Shown: positions 46,999 to 58,667, counted from the stretch's first letter. The stretch: 64,000 bases of DNA from Entonaema liquescens (GCA_902805475.1 CADCSX010000001.1:496001-560000), one strand, 5' to 3'. A program made the numbers and translations. Notes: generated from the sequence alone by a model not told the origin.

Positions 46999-49796
46999 AT
47001 GGTAAGCTTATTAGTTCCCGGCTGTAGTCATCCTTTACCCCGGATTTATCCGCATCTCGAGTGGGCAGTGGCTGACTCTGTCGTCGCTGTAGAATACGCA
47101 GTCGCTCAGAATAAGCGAGCGATCGCATAGAGAAATGCGCCAGAAGAGTCAATTGCATGACCCTTTCTTCGGTCTAAAAGGGTACGACCCGCGACCGACC
47201 TCAGTAGCGACTGAGATTGTAGATACCGACTGGGATGAGGAGGACGATATCATTAGCGAAATAGAAGACGACGACCCAGACTCGCCGCGAATAAGTTTAA
47301 ATTCGGTAAGCCCACGAAAACCCTCAACCCGATCTATCACTTGGTGGCGTTCGAAACTAACCCAGTTACTAGTCCGGCCAACCGAGTTTTACAACAGTAT
47401 CATCATACGATGAAATACAAACGCCTAGGTCGAGCAGAGCTCGCAATGCGTTTCCGTTTAACTTCGACTCGTCGAAGCCGGTGGAGGGACCAAGAGGGCC
47501 GCACCTATTCCGAGCTTCGATGACAACGTCATTGAACTCGTTCGAATACCAGGAGGCCCTCAGCCTATCACCAATAACACCTAAGACATCCAAACCGTTA
47601 GAAGCAGACCATCGGTTTGCTCTTACTTACGAACCGCCACCACCCCGTTCTCGGAACAGCCCGTTTCAGTTCACGCACGAGAAATTAGACCCGGGTAATC
47701 TTGCAGCATGGACGCCGGAGAAGGTGGCGCAATGGATGCTCAATGCTGGCATCGAAGTCTCAATCGCCGAGAAATTCGTCGAAAACGACATCAATGGGGC
47801 CATCTTAATTACGTTAAAGTTCGAGGATCTGCGAGAATTGAACATCCAATCTTTCGGGGTTCGAACCAAGGTATGGGAGGAGATCCACGTCCTGCGGGAT
47901 CGCGAGGCCGCAGCGTCTTCGCCCAGACTCGACACCCCGATAGAGGAAGAGGAGAGCAGGGAGGTAAAGAGGGAGCGGAGAAGGGAACAGAGGACGGAAG
48001 AAACGAGTGGGGAGCATCGTAGCCAAAGTATCAAACGTTCCAAGAGCCAGAAGCGAGGTCATGGCGGGAAAAAGCCATCACACGAAGATATCATCTCACC
48101 CCTGGAATCGGTATCCATTGTCGGAATCGAGCAGATGATGCCCAAGCCACACCACTGCTCCAAAGGCGAAAACTGCTCCAAGTACAGGAGACAGCAGCGG
48201 ATGATCGAAGCCTTCAAGAGGGACCACCCATTCGTAGACGTCGAGCAGGGAGGCATCATCATGGTCGCCGGGGACCCAGGAAACCCAGAGACCGCACCGG
48301 CCATCAACCGCCCCTCGTCCACTGAGGCGCTGCGGCCCATGTCTGATGCCGTGCCCTCGGTAATCGCGTCGTCGGACGTTCTCGGCCCCGGCATGCCCCC
48401 TTTCCAGTACCTGCAGGAAGCCGCCCTTCGCAATCTTCAGACACGAGACCCCCTAGACAACGTCCGCCAGTTCCTCGACTTCCAGCATCAGGACTCTACC
48501 GCCTGCTCCAGCGAGGTCCCGCCTACGCCTCCTTTTGAGATCCTGCCGCAAGCACCTCACGAGGGCTTACGTGCTCTGCCTAAGCTTTCTATCCCGGGAC
48601 AACAACAGCACCAGCACCAGCACCAGCACTCGCAGCCGCCTCAACGCCAATCACCACAGCTGCGTGCCGACGCCAACAGGACACCACAGCCTTCTCAGTA
48701 CCACTACCCGCAACGGATGGAGAGAGCCGAGGCCCTGTCGCCCGAGCTACAAAACGCCCCCTACCGATTCGGCACGCCCTTCTCTGACATGGACGTGCCG
48801 TTGACGGCAGTACAACTAGGCCCCGTCGCCCGAGACGCCTCGCAGTCCGTCCCACCTGACATGAACTACCGCGCGGGCCCCGTAGCCCAAGGCCCTCGGT
48901 CGCAATCCCGCGCTTCGCGGCGCCCGTCCCTAGCGCCCGTAGAGGAGGACTCAATCACCACTCCCGTCGGCCGCATGACCCCGCGCTTCCCTCACCATTC
49001 TATCTCCCCCAAATCCTCCTCTCCGCCTAAAGTCCCCTCGCGCCCCCAGCAGCCTCTCCAAGCTCCCCCGCGCGCGCAATACCCCTGGTCGCCCACCGCC
49101 ACCACCACCTCCTCCTCGTCGCGGGGCGTCTTCGAGCGCTCCCTCCCGCCTCTCCACACCACGTCCGTCAGCGGGATCGCCGGGCCGCGTTCCCCCGTGG
49201 TCAAGGACGCCGAGGGCATCACGTACCAGGGCCCGGTGAAGAAGCGCAAGACGCGGATGCTGCGGCACGAGTGGCACGACCAGTACGCGACGCTGAAAGG
49301 CACGCGGCTGGCGCTGCACCGGGACGCGGCGACGCGGTCGCGCGCGCTCGAGTACATCGACATCGACGACTACGCCATCGCGTGCTCGTCGCTGTCCACG
49401 GGGTCCAAGCTCAACGCCGCGTTCAAGGCCATGAGCATCAGCCGGGCGAAGCACGGGCGCAGCCCGTCGGCCGCCGACTCGGATTCCGTCGCGGCCTTTA
49501 GCTTCCAGCTGATACCGCAGGACAACAGCGTGTCGAAGGGCAGCGGGATGGGCCGCCTGCGCAAGCGCGAGAGCCAGAGCGTCGGGTCCGGCCCGCTGAT
49601 GCCTAGTGGTGTTGCTGGTGCTTCTGTTGCGGGCCCCGGGTTCGAAGGCGCGGCTAACGGCACCGGCAAGACGCACCATTTCGCGGTGCGCAGCCGCGAC
49701 GAGCGTATCGATTGGATGCGCGAGCTCATGCTGGCGAAGGCGCTGAAGCAGAAGGGCGAGGGGTTTGAGGTTAGTGTTAATGGGAACATGATCTAA
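46999..49796 (+). CDS. SAM- and PH-domain protein (Boi-like without SH3)
   Basis: Preferred model: exons 46999-47001 (ATG only), 47102-47305 and 47373-49796. The first intron (47002-47101; GTAAGC donor, GCTGAC branch site, CGCAG acceptor) begins directly after the ATG, and the next exon continues in frame through SLRISERSHRE to the ATG at 47135. The second intron is 47306-47372 (GTAAGC, CTAAC, TACTAG); using the nearer CCCAG acceptor would leave the wrong frame. The product is about 876 residues; starting at 47135 gives about 864. A SAM domain lies at about 47703-47910 (WTPEKVAQWM ... INGAILITLKFEDLREL). A conserved-looking cysteine patch, HHCSKGENCSKYRRQQR, is near 48150. A Pro/Gln/His-rich disordered middle is followed by a C-terminal PH domain (about 49216-49750; ITYQGPVKKRKTRML ... 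HEWHDQYATLKGTRLALH ... DERIDWMRELM). Yeast Boi1/Boi2 combine SH3, SAM and PH and act at polarised growth sites; no SH3 is seen here, so a polarity role is only suggested. Confidence 0.86.
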
Positions 49797-50937
49797 GCCG
49801 TACCATACCCAACCTACCCATACCAACTTATCAACTTGTCTCCCTTACATACGTTTTACTCAACTCGCCCACATACTTTTACATTTACCATCTTTTTATA
49901 TTTCTTTTTCTTTTATTTTCCCACTATTCCATCCACCCGCTTATATATCCCCCCGCCTCGACTGGTGGTATCTGGGTATCGCAGAAAAGCTTGCAACCCT
50001 CGCTCTCTTCTCCTTGTCTTATAAGGGGGAGGTAGGCTAGCTGTATACAGCGTCCTCCCCCCGTAAACCCGGATCTGGCGAATAGTTAGATTTTGATGAT
50101 ATGATGACGAAATTAGCAAATGGTTTATTTGTCTGTTTGTTTGTATGTTTCGGTTTGGGGTACGGTAATTTAGTGATGATGAAAAGACGACGACGAAAAG
50201 ACGAAGAAGATGAGGGCTGCGATAGCCAGATGGCAGGGTTGATATCCAGGCGTTAGCCGTTTGCGAGCGAGCACGCATTTTATTTTCTTCTTTTTCTGAT
50301 ACCTACCTCTTGATTCCAAACGTATAACCGTAGGGTTTTGGATGGATACTTTCTACCTTTGTTTTGTTTTATTCTTGCTTATAGTCGACGACGAATACCA
50401 GCGACTATAAGCGTAGGCACTTTTGAGATACCAACAAACACGCTCCTTATGTATGTTAGGTTATTAGTAGATTAGTTTTTTGAAAAATCGCGGGAAAAGG
50501 AAGATTGATAAATAAAAACAAATACGTTAGTTCATCATTCACGTTGCTCTTATACATGACACAGTTCCTAGGTATGCTTGCTGAGGGTGATCGTTGAATA
50601 AACTACAAGGGGATATTATCCAAGCGCTTAAGGTGCAAATCTTAGACACCAAAAGCAGACTCTCCGAGTGCTTGGCAGTATCAGATATTTCTTCATATCT
50701 CATTGCAATAGCACTTTACCGAGAGGGGGATATGATGAAACTCATTGTTTAGACGCTGGTTATCCACCGTCTTAACAACGTACTACCCTCTGGTAATATC
50801 ATGTACATTTTGAGTTGTATAGCACATGGCCTCCCTCGATTTTGAAGGAGGTTTTGAGTATCATACAAATCGGACCGCGTGGGAGCCGAAGTCCCCCCTC
50901 CCCCCCCTTCCTTGATCATCGTCCCGAGTCTTTCTCC
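49797..50937. other. Convergent intergenic region, SAM-PH and mS42 3' ends
   Basis: The 3' ends of two convergent genes meet here. The sequence is pyrimidine-rich near 49850-49950 and AT-rich after. Nothing gene-like is seen. Confidence 0.5.
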
Positions 50938-52040
50938 TCATACTTTGAGTTCGGGCCTTTGGATATTCGCTGCGTCCTCAACATTTTTCCAGTTGATGGT
51001 GTCCCACCAATTCTCGACGAACTGCCTCTTCCCTCCAATACCTCGCGCGCCAATACCATAGTCTCGTAGCCACACATGTTCCCACGTATTTAGACAGAGG
51101 AGCGGGATGACGTCGGTGCCACCCGGCGCCGTGTGACTTTGAGGTACGAATTTGGCTCCAATATCTGCGCCAGCCGCTGCCTGGTTGCGTTCTAGAAAGC
51201 TCTTGGCCGGGCTATCTGCAGCGATGGGTTGCGTGTTCATGTCGAGACCCTGGCGACGCCAATGAGCCGCCGTGTACGGGCTACCCGCTAAGTATGTCGC
51301 CAGAATGCGTATCTCGTTCGACTGTGCGTTCTTGACCAGCCACACGAACCCAGGCCCGAACATGGCTATTGCCGTAACAAGGAATTCGCGACGGAGCGTT
51401 TCGATCGAGCTGAATTGCTTCTCTAGCTCGCGCTTCAGTCTTTGAGGGATCCTATCTTCAGTTGGAAGCTCTTGAGATATACTGTCAGTATTATTTTCTC
51501 TTCTCCCGCTCCCGTATCTGTCGTATTCACTTACCTCGTTCTTCGTGTTGTTCTGGTAATACGGCCAAATTCTTGAAGAAGAAATGGTTGTTATGTGCCA
51601 TAGACGCATAGTTAAATATAGGTGCTTGCGAAGGCTCTCGCGCGGACGACTTGATAATGCTTAGGACGTTCTGTTGTTCGTAGTCGGTGCCTGATCTTGG
51701 TATTAGCTTTCAACACCTTGATCGATCTGGACGAGTCCAATAGCTAGTGTTCGTATTTCGTTTCCCGCAATAGCAAAACAGCGACTGAGCGCTAAGCTTC
51801 CTAGACGCCTAATATCTGTAATTTTATCGACGTACCAGCTGTTAAGGCATTGAGCCTCTGCACAACAAGCTCCTGGTATTGAGTCCATGCGAAGTCGAAA
51901 CCTCCTGCGGATAGCAATCCTGGAATTCCATCGTCTGGGTTGATGGCTTCTAGATAAGGGACATGATGTATTGAGCGGGAAGATACTGCTGGGCGCAACA
52001 GCCGGCTCACTCCCGGTATCCGTAATCTAGGTCGCAGCAT
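50938..52040 (-). CDS. RSM26: Mitoribosomal small-subunit protein mS42 (SOD-like)
   Basis: Mitochondrial 37S ribosomal protein with an Fe/Mn-superoxide-dismutase fold (Rsm26/mS42; the related mS43/Mrp1 is the alternative). Exons are 52040-51836, 51690-51535 and 51470-50938 with introns 51691-51835 (GTACGT, CAG) and 51471-51534 (GTAAGT, ACTGAC, CAAG). The product is 297 residues. The N-terminus is basic and hydroxylated (MLRPRLRIPGVSRLLRPAVSSRSIHH), a mitochondrial targeting signal. SOD-like landmarks: ASMAHNNHFFFKNL (second exon) and LLCLNTWEHVWLRDYG (third). The usual metal-ligand Asp of DxWEH is Asn here (LNTWEH), so it should not work as a dismutase, as expected for the ribosomal branch. 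The gap to the tyrosyl-tRNA synthetase gene on the same strand is about 450 bp. Confidence 0.87.
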
Positions 52041-52494
52041 GGTTGCTGTGAAAATGGGATATTTCGATATCGAAATGGGTATAAGAGACTATTTCATAGC
52101 TTCCGTCACTTTTTTTCCCAGGCGTAACGGCGAACAGTGAAGTGCGCTGGATCCTGATTGGCTAAGAAAAATAAATTCGGCAGGGGAACATTGAATTCCC
52201 CGCGCGGATACTAGGAGTGGACCTTTCGATGTACAGTACCTAACGAAGTGGCTTTAGGTACCTGTTTATCACTACCTACCTGATGTACCTACATACCTTA
52301 CCTATAGGTAATAGGTAGAGTACGACGACTGCTATAAGCCATCATATACCAAATGATATCTTAAAACCTCCAAAACAATTGGAATCTTTATAATATGACC
52401 ATGGTATTCATCTATCGGCTCCAAGAAAATGTAAGACACCATTTTTGTGCGTTAGCATCAGATCTATCAGTGCTGCTACGAGGTATCATATGTT
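52041..52494. other. Intergenic, TyrRS 3' end to mS42 start
   Basis: mS42 promoter plus a dense run of TAGGTA/TACCTA hexamers at about 52238-52320. No gene is seen. Confidence 0.55.
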
Positions 52495-53719
52495 TTACTT
52501 CGACTCTTCACTTCCGCCATCCTCCAGCTTCAACTGCTCCGCCTTAGCAGCGAGCGCAGCCGCACGCTTGGCCGGGTCACCCTTATCCTTCTGCTTCTTT
52601 ACTTTCTGCTGCTTTTCTTCCGACGGGTAAGCTAGCTCTGCAATCTTCTGCCATTCCTCAGACGCCTCAAACTCCTTCCTGATGGGATCTAAGAGCTCGT
52701 TCAGTGCTTTCGTTAAAGCGGCTTTGAGAAGTTGGGGGGTAAGCTGTATAATGGTAAGTATGACGCGGAGAGATATCGTATTGACGAGGGTTACTTACTA
52801 TATCCGCCTCGTAATCCGCCTTTAATTTCTCAATGTCGTCGTAGATAAGGGGTTCTCCTTCTCGTCTCTCGACTGTAAAGTGAGGCTTTCCTCCGGTCTT
52901 TATGGATACCACTCGGAAAATAACATGCTCCACGAAAGCGACAACGCCGTTACCCTCAACCTTCTTGGGTACACAGACGGCCTTCTTCAATTTCTTAGCT
53001 ACCGCATCGGGGGAATCCAGCAAGTCAATCTTAGAATCCGGTTCGCTGGAGCTCATCTTTTGTGCCTCTCCTAAACCGGGCACCATTGAGTGCATCAGAT
53101 GCGCTCTGACCTTGTAACCGATCTTCGGTAAGTTCTCCAAGGCAAATGTAAAGATCTTGCGTTGATCAAGACCACCGAGTTGTGCGTCAACATCGAGATA
53201 CTCTTCGTCCAGGGCTTGCATTAGGGGGTAGGTTAGACCACCTAGGAACGGATCGCTGGTCTGCTTGACAACTTCGGCACCAGCTTTTTGCGCAACCGAT
53301 ATCCTAGTCATACCCTCCAACTTGAATCGGTCCATTGTGTAATTCTCGCTCTTTTGGTAGGAACTTCCCCTGAAGAACTCTAGCTTTGTGATATCCACAC
53401 CCACGGCCTTCAGTAAACTCTTTACGATATATTCGTAGTACTTGAGTCTTTGCTCGATCAGTTCAAGCGGGGCCTTCATGTTGTCGAGGTAGGCGTGTAA
53501 GTCGGCAAGCAGGATTTTAACATGACACCCGGCGTGTAGGAGTTCTGCGATCTTCACCATTGCCACGAAGTAACCGCAATGAGGTCGCCCTGTCGTGGCC
53601 GTTCCCCAGTAGACTTTGAGGTCTCGTTTCTGATTGAGGATGACATCGTCGATAATTTCGGGATTGAGAACTTCGGTCAAGCCGGCCTTGATTAAGGCAA
53701 TTGACTCCTCGGGGGTCAT
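52495..53719 (-). CDS. TYS1: Tyrosyl-tRNA synthetase, cytosolic type
   Basis: Class I aminoacyl-tRNA synthetase charging tRNA-Tyr. Exons are 53719-52799 and 52743-52495 with a 55-bp intron (52744-52798; GTAAGT, ATACAG). The product is 389 residues, near the eukaryotic cytosolic enzyme length. The HIGH-like signature is HCGY at 47-50 (GRPHCGYFVAMVK) and the KMSKS loop is KMSSS at 221-225. Other family stretches: YWGTATTGRPH, LTYPLMQALDEEYLDVDAQLGG and QRKIFTFA. The second exon adds the lysine-rich C-terminal tail (SEEKQQKVKKQKDKGD, then AALAAKAEQLKLED), typical of fungal TyrRS. The archaeal/eukaryal sequence type and the lack of a targeting peptide argue for the cytosolic enzyme, not the separate mitochondrial TyrRS. 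Confidence 0.96.
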
Positions 53720-54408
53720 GTTTTCGAAGGAGATTTGTATTAAGTTGGTATGGGTTTGAAAAAAAAAAAAAAGGTGTTTTACACTTTTTGGTCTATCAAT
53801 TGTACATATTTCAGTAGACGTGTATTTATTTTTGAGTCAGAGGGGTTAGGAGGGGCACCGACTCAGGGACATGTGGGGCTGTCCCGCCGGAGATATCGGT
53901 ATCTAAGTTGGGTTTGAGCTTCATTGTGCCTTGTATAGATGTACCTTTGGAGAATGCTCAGAGCTGGATGTACATATCTTAAAGGTATATGGAAAGGAGA
54001 GACTACCTAGGTAGACATTCGATAATAGCAAAAATGGATGACCCCATGAATACAGGTTCTGATCACATTAACTTCTTTATCTCATATAAATCAATTTTAC
54101 TAAATTTCAGTAAATCTCACATATTCTCAATTTCTTTTGGTATCCTTCCGCGTACAATACACTGAAATATCCAAATTAACTCGCCATTCTGATCGAACCT
54201 GTGATAACGCCGTGGGATGCATAACCCCCAATGCAAGATATACCTAAAATAAGTCACGCAATCCGCTGTAACTAAACTGCCGGGGGCACCCCCAACAAAA
54301 AATGATATACCCGCCAATTTGGCCCATCCGAACGCCTGCAAATATAACCGGATTTCCCAACCTTAAATACCTAACATCTTACTCAAACAAACGTGTCTCA
54401 TACTAGAT
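53720..54408. other. Intergenic, acidic-protein 3' end to TyrRS start
   Basis: An A13 tract lies at about 53760-53772 just upstream of the TyrRS start. A 74-codon frame on the minus strand (54117-54341) has no recognisable features and is not called. Confidence 0.5.
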
Positions 54409-55548
54409 TCATTCTTCCATAAGTCCTAACGTATCTAGTTCTGTCTTCACTAGCCGCTCAAATTCCTCACGATCGATTCCTGACGCACGGGATAACATGA
54501 ATAAGCTCTTGATACTTCGAGACACATGCTGCTTAACGCCGAAATCGTTTTGTTCTTGTTTGGCTGCCGCAGCCTCGAGCTTCTCAACCGAAGCGTTTGA
54601 TCCGGTGCTCGAAGCAGGCCTCGGGTAAGGATGAACTATGCTCGGATCATCACCGCTTCGCGAGTGTGCAGAAGGTGACTTGGGCCTAGGGGCAAGTGTC
54701 CATGTGCCTTGAGTTTCGTTGATTTCTACTTCTTCCTCGTCGCTGCCATTGATTGGCCTAGCGCTCAAACCTAGAGGAGGCGCTATCTCATAGTTTGCTG
54801 CCTCGTCCGGGTCATGGTTGTCCATAGCTGGCTGGACGTCGTCGTATTGAGCGTAGTAATCTTCCTCGGCCGTCGTGCTGACGCCATGGTTGGATTGCGG
54901 GGCAGGTGACCTTTTAACAGCAGGAGTCCTCGCAGGTGTCGCGTCGTACCTCGCCCAATAATCATCGTCGTCGTCGTCGTCTATAACAGGAGCACTCTGG
55001 GTGATCGTAACGCCGTTGCTCTGAGCAGTGCTTGACTTTGACTCTTTGAACTGTCTTTCGGCTTCACTAATATCTGAAACGCCGCCGAACAACGAAAACG
55101 GAGACGGCTTCTCGGTGACATTGACTTCACCGACTTTCCAACCATCACCTACAGGATCTCCAACGCAATAGACTAAGCGAAAAGATAACCCGAGATCTTT
55201 GAGTACCACGAGTGCCTGGAGAGTCTCTTCGTCCATCCGTCGGTAGCGAATTTCGGTGTCATACTCCCAATCGACCTCGACCTCACCTGAGACAGGGTGT
55301 GGTTCTAGCCGATCGCCTTGGGCAATCTCTGTCAACTTAGGAACATTTCCCACGTCATAACATAACAATCGAATCCATGGTTCTGAACTGGCTGATGATA
55401 AAAGTTGGACTCGCTGCCTAAGAATCGGAGAGAGAAGTGGAAGCACGTTTTCCGCCGGCTGGGCTGATAAAGCGGCGGCTGGTAGTGCGGGCAACAGATG
55501 TCCTAGGACCTGTTGAACGTCTGGTTGCTTGATTGTTGAAGTTGCCAT
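54409..55548 (-). CDS. Uncharacterised acidic, conserved-looking protein
   Basis: Single exon, 379 residues from the ATG at 55548, which has a strong context (ACCATGG); the frame extends upstream only to a GTG, so this start is chosen. I do not recognise the family. The N-terminal third (about 1-150) looks globular (VLGHLLPALPAAAL ... EPWIRLLCYDVG ... EVEVDWEYDTEIRYRRMD). The middle is acidic and disordered, with an Asp run followed by DYWARYD (about 205-215) and a second motif EDYYAQYDD (about 240). The C-terminus is helical (KQHVSRSIKSLFMLSRASG ... REEFERLVKTELDTLGL). The paired Tyr-rich acidic motifs may be short linear binding sites (inference). Confidence 0.8.
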   Translation of the reverse strand: MATSTIKQPDVQQVLGHLLPALPAAALSAQPAENVLPLLSPILRQRVQLLSSASSEPWIRLLCYDVGNVPKLTEIAQGDRLEPHPVSGEVEVDWEYDTEIRYRRMDEETLQALVVLKDLGLSFRLVYCVGDPVGDGWKVGEVNVTEKPSPFSLFGGVSDISEAERQFKESKSSTAQSNGVTITQSAPVIDDDDDDDYWARYDATPARTPAVKRSPAPQSNHGVSTTAEEDYYAQYDDVQPAMDNHDPDEAANYEIAPPLGLSARPINGSDEEEVEINETQGTWTLAPRPKSPSAHSRSGDDPSIVHPYPRPASSTGSNASVEKLEAAAAKQEQNDFGVKQHVSRSIKSLFMLSRASGIDREEFERLVKTELDTLGLMEE

Positions 55549-57195
55549 GGTTTCGCTAGAGACTCTATTGTCGTCCCGTGGGTTGCGTTGCGAGTTCACA
55601 AGTTGGTGGTAGGTGAAGGTAGGTGCAGGTAGGTGTTGCTGGAGCTTCTTATTTGAGGCTTGTCGAACAAATGGACAGTGGAGCTTATCACATGCAACAA
55701 GGGCCTGTCAGACGCTCCTTCAGAGGCTGATGTCCTATTTTAGTTACACGAGTTACGCTAGCCAACGTTATATTGTTTCAGGGACAAGGGACGGAAAAAA
55801 GGTAAACCGTATGGAGACGTAGAAAGGGAATTCGTAATATAGGAGAAGGGAAAAGGGAAAGAAGAAGAGATGACGAGACAGAATCGAAAAGGAGAGAGAG
55901 AGGCAATCGTAAGGAGTCTGTTATGTATGTTATGTATGTTGCAGAACTCCAGAATGGAACCAATGATGAATTAGCGAGTTAGAGTGTCCCACTCTAAATC
56001 TGGGGAGAGGACGAATGGGAGGGACAAGCTCGGGCGGGCGGAAGCTTATCCAACTTAGCGAATTGCATACATATTAGGGCCTGCTAGGTAAACTCGCCTT
56101 ATGTTAGGTCCAACAGGTCCAATAGGCGCGATTCTATTGGTCAAGCACTGTTAGTCGACGCAAGTACATGCCTAGTGGGGCTTGGCCCTGAATTAAAATT
56201 GAACATTGAACAGTCCAGACACAGTAGTACATATTACTGTCAATATCAACCCCGCGATAAACGTAATTATGCATCTGAACACATTGTTTAAATGATACGT
56301 TGAATCGAGACCAGGGATATCGAAGTGTCCAAGCTTACCTAGGCTCACCTAAGCTCCAAACCGATGATGTTTGATTCACATTTATATGTAGTATAATCCT
56401 GTCATACTACCAAAGAGCATGGTTGATCCTACCATTACAAGTCATTGGAGGATAAACATTAGAGGTGATAGGTAAGTTATAGTAGATTGGCGCTGTAACA
56501 CGTGATAACTCGTAACTACCTAGTTGTAAAAAGTTGTGGAAGTCCTATAACATACGTCACTTTATTCCACTTCTTTGGAGTCGGGTGCTACTTGCCCGCC
56601 CTTCGAATTTCTAGATCGGCTTTAGATTTCTTCAAACTTCCGATGGAAAGCGTCATCTTCCGGCTTGACGCAGTAGTTGGATGTTCAGGTGTAACCTAAA
56701 TATTCGCTTCTTTTTTGTAAGACCGCGAATAGTGGGCGATGCGTCACATACATATGTATGTATTTGCTGACGGCGGTATGTCGGTTCGCGCATCTGAGGT
56801 AACGGGTGTTCACAAGATCGCCCGTAATTAATCGGCCGAGCCAAGTTAAAGTCCTACTTAGCTTCTATCAGCATCATCACGCGTCTCAAATAAACCCTGT
56901 TCATTAGACGGCAAGTGGCTATGGCACGTGCTGTAACTCTTTTTTTACTATCTGACACTACGCCTAAACCGTTAGACTAATCTTAAGTGCTACATCATCG
57001 CACAGTACAACAAATCCCATACCTTTTAGATCCATATCATAGCTGCGTGGGGGGCTCGGTTCTTAAGCCACACCCGGACTTTTTTTTTTTCATATCACGC
57101 AAAGTTGATCTCGAGGTTTGGGAAAAAAAAAAACATCCTAGCATCGTATCCCCGAAGTTTTACACCCTAGTCCCGGGTAGGGCCGTTACGGATGC
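55549..57195. other. Intergenic, acidic protein to TPC1
   Basis: Divergent promoter region of about 1.65 kb. An ATGTATGT short repeat lies at about 55922-55938, a T10 run at about 57080 and an A-rich run at about 57123. No gene is supported. Confidence 0.5.
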
Positions 57196-58259
57196 ATGTC
57201 GAGATCTGACCAACGCCTCAAGGATGAGGTACGTAGCTTTGGATATACCATGCCACGGAAGCGCAATACATGAAACTAGGGAGTGGAAATACTAACACTA
57301 CCTTGCCATTACTCAAGGGCTCCCGACTTCAAGTCGTCATAGCTGGGGGTACAGCCGGTCTGATATCCCGGTTCGTAGTCGCGCCTCTCGACGTCGTCAA
57401 GATCCGCCTACAACTACAATCGCACTCTCTCTCCGACCCGCGCACCCACCTCGACCTCCGCGGCTCTCCCATCTACAAGGGCACCATCGGCACGTTCCGC
57501 CACATCATCACCAATGAGGGCCTCACCGCGCTGTGGAAGGGCAACGTCCCCGCCGAGATGATGTACGTCGCCTACGCCTCCGTCCAGTTCACAACCTACC
57601 GGTCCACCACGCAGCTGCTCCGCGCCCTCGAGGGAAACTCCCCCCGCCGCTACCGCCTCCCGCAGCCCGTCGAGTCGTTCGTTAGTGGGGCCGCCGCCGG
57701 CGCTGCTGCCACCGCTGCTACGTACCCGCTGGACCTGCTGCGCACGCGGTTCGCGGCCCAGGGCAACGACCGCGTGTACGCGTCGCTGCGGAGGGCGGTA
57801 GCTGACATAGCGCGGGACGAGGGCGTGCCGGGCTTCTTCCGAGGCCTGACGCCTGCGCTGGCGCAGATCGTGCCCTTCATGGGGCTGTTCTTCGCCGTAT
57901 ACGAGGGCGCGCGGCTACCGTTGGGCCAAGTCGATGCGTTGCCTTGGGGCACGGGAGACGCTACGGCGGGCGTTATCGCTAGTATTGTCGCGAAGACGGG
58001 CGTGTTCCCGCTTGATCTGGTGCGCAAGCGTATCCAGGTTCAAGGCCCCACTCGGAGCCGCTACGTCCACAAGAATATCCCCGAGTACGTCGGCACGGTG
58101 AGCACCATTCGCCGGATCCTCGAGCGGGAGGGGGTTAGGGGCTTGTATAGAGGGTTGACGGTTAGTCTGCTCAAGGCGGCTCCCGCCAGTGCCGTTACGA
58201 TGTGGACGTATGAGCGGACTTTGAATTTCCTGGTTAAAAAGGCGGAAGGCAGTACTTAA
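57196..58259 (+). CDS. TPC1: Mitochondrial thiamine pyrophosphate carrier
   Basis: Mitochondrial carrier family member resembling Tpc1, which imports thiamine pyrophosphate into the matrix. The longest open frame starts at 57270, but the better model is a short first exon, 57196-57228 (MSRSDQRLKDE), spliced to 57318 (GSRLQVVIAGG). The 89-bp intron (57229-57317) has a GTACGT donor and a TACTAAC branch site, and the joined sequence matches the N-terminal pattern of fungal Tpc1 proteins. The product is 324 residues. Three carrier repeats are visible with signatures PLDVVKIRL, PLDLLRTRF and PLDLVRKRI, each with the Px[DE]xx[KR] motif, and six predicted membrane helices. The exon is GC-rich at third codon positions. 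It converges with the MICOS subunit gene. Confidence 0.92.
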
Positions 58260-58667
58260 TGACGAAGTGTAAAGATAGGATAGACGAGGACGTCCGCGGA
58301 TGGCATATAGATTAGCGGACCTTATGACGGCGTTGTATAAAATCAGGATAGATGTTGCTGAAAGGCAACTTATAGAATATACCACGACGTGTTGATTTAC
58401 CAAGCAATACCTCTTATATTAGCTCAATTTACTATCAAATACTCTCATTCCAAGATAGATTCTCTAGATTCAGGTGTAGTTAAGATGAGTTTAAGCAGGT
58501 AGAACAATGGGGAGCGTATGATACAACAACTTATGTACTTCCAATTACACGGTCCATTAGCGGTTGGTATCCCTTCCTAGCCTCGAACAAAGCAAATTTT
58601 TGGTGTCTATTCGTCTAAAGTTACAAGGCAGGAGTATGCTTTCTCGTCGAAAAGACCTCCCTTCTAT
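58260..58667. other. Convergent intergenic region, TPC1 and MICOS 3' ends
   Basis: The 3' flanks of two convergent genes, AT-rich. No gene is seen. Confidence 0.55.

Noticed and set aside
47306..47365. Shorter intron ending at CCCAG in the SAM-PH gene
   Set aside because: It leaves a frame that stops at 47413; the TACTAG acceptor seven bases later keeps the SAM-PH frame open.
48951..49826. 291-codon antisense frame across the SAM-PH gene
   Set aside because: It overlaps the PH-domain exon and is explained by its GC-rich codons; no independent motif.
54117..54341. 74-codon minus-strand frame between TyrRS and the acidic protein
   Set aside because: Too short, no motif, and in a region expected to be 3' flank.
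57270..57317. ATG at 57270 as the TPC1 start
   Set aside because: It lies within a likely intron; the upstream 11-codon exon gives the expected Tpc1 N-terminus.
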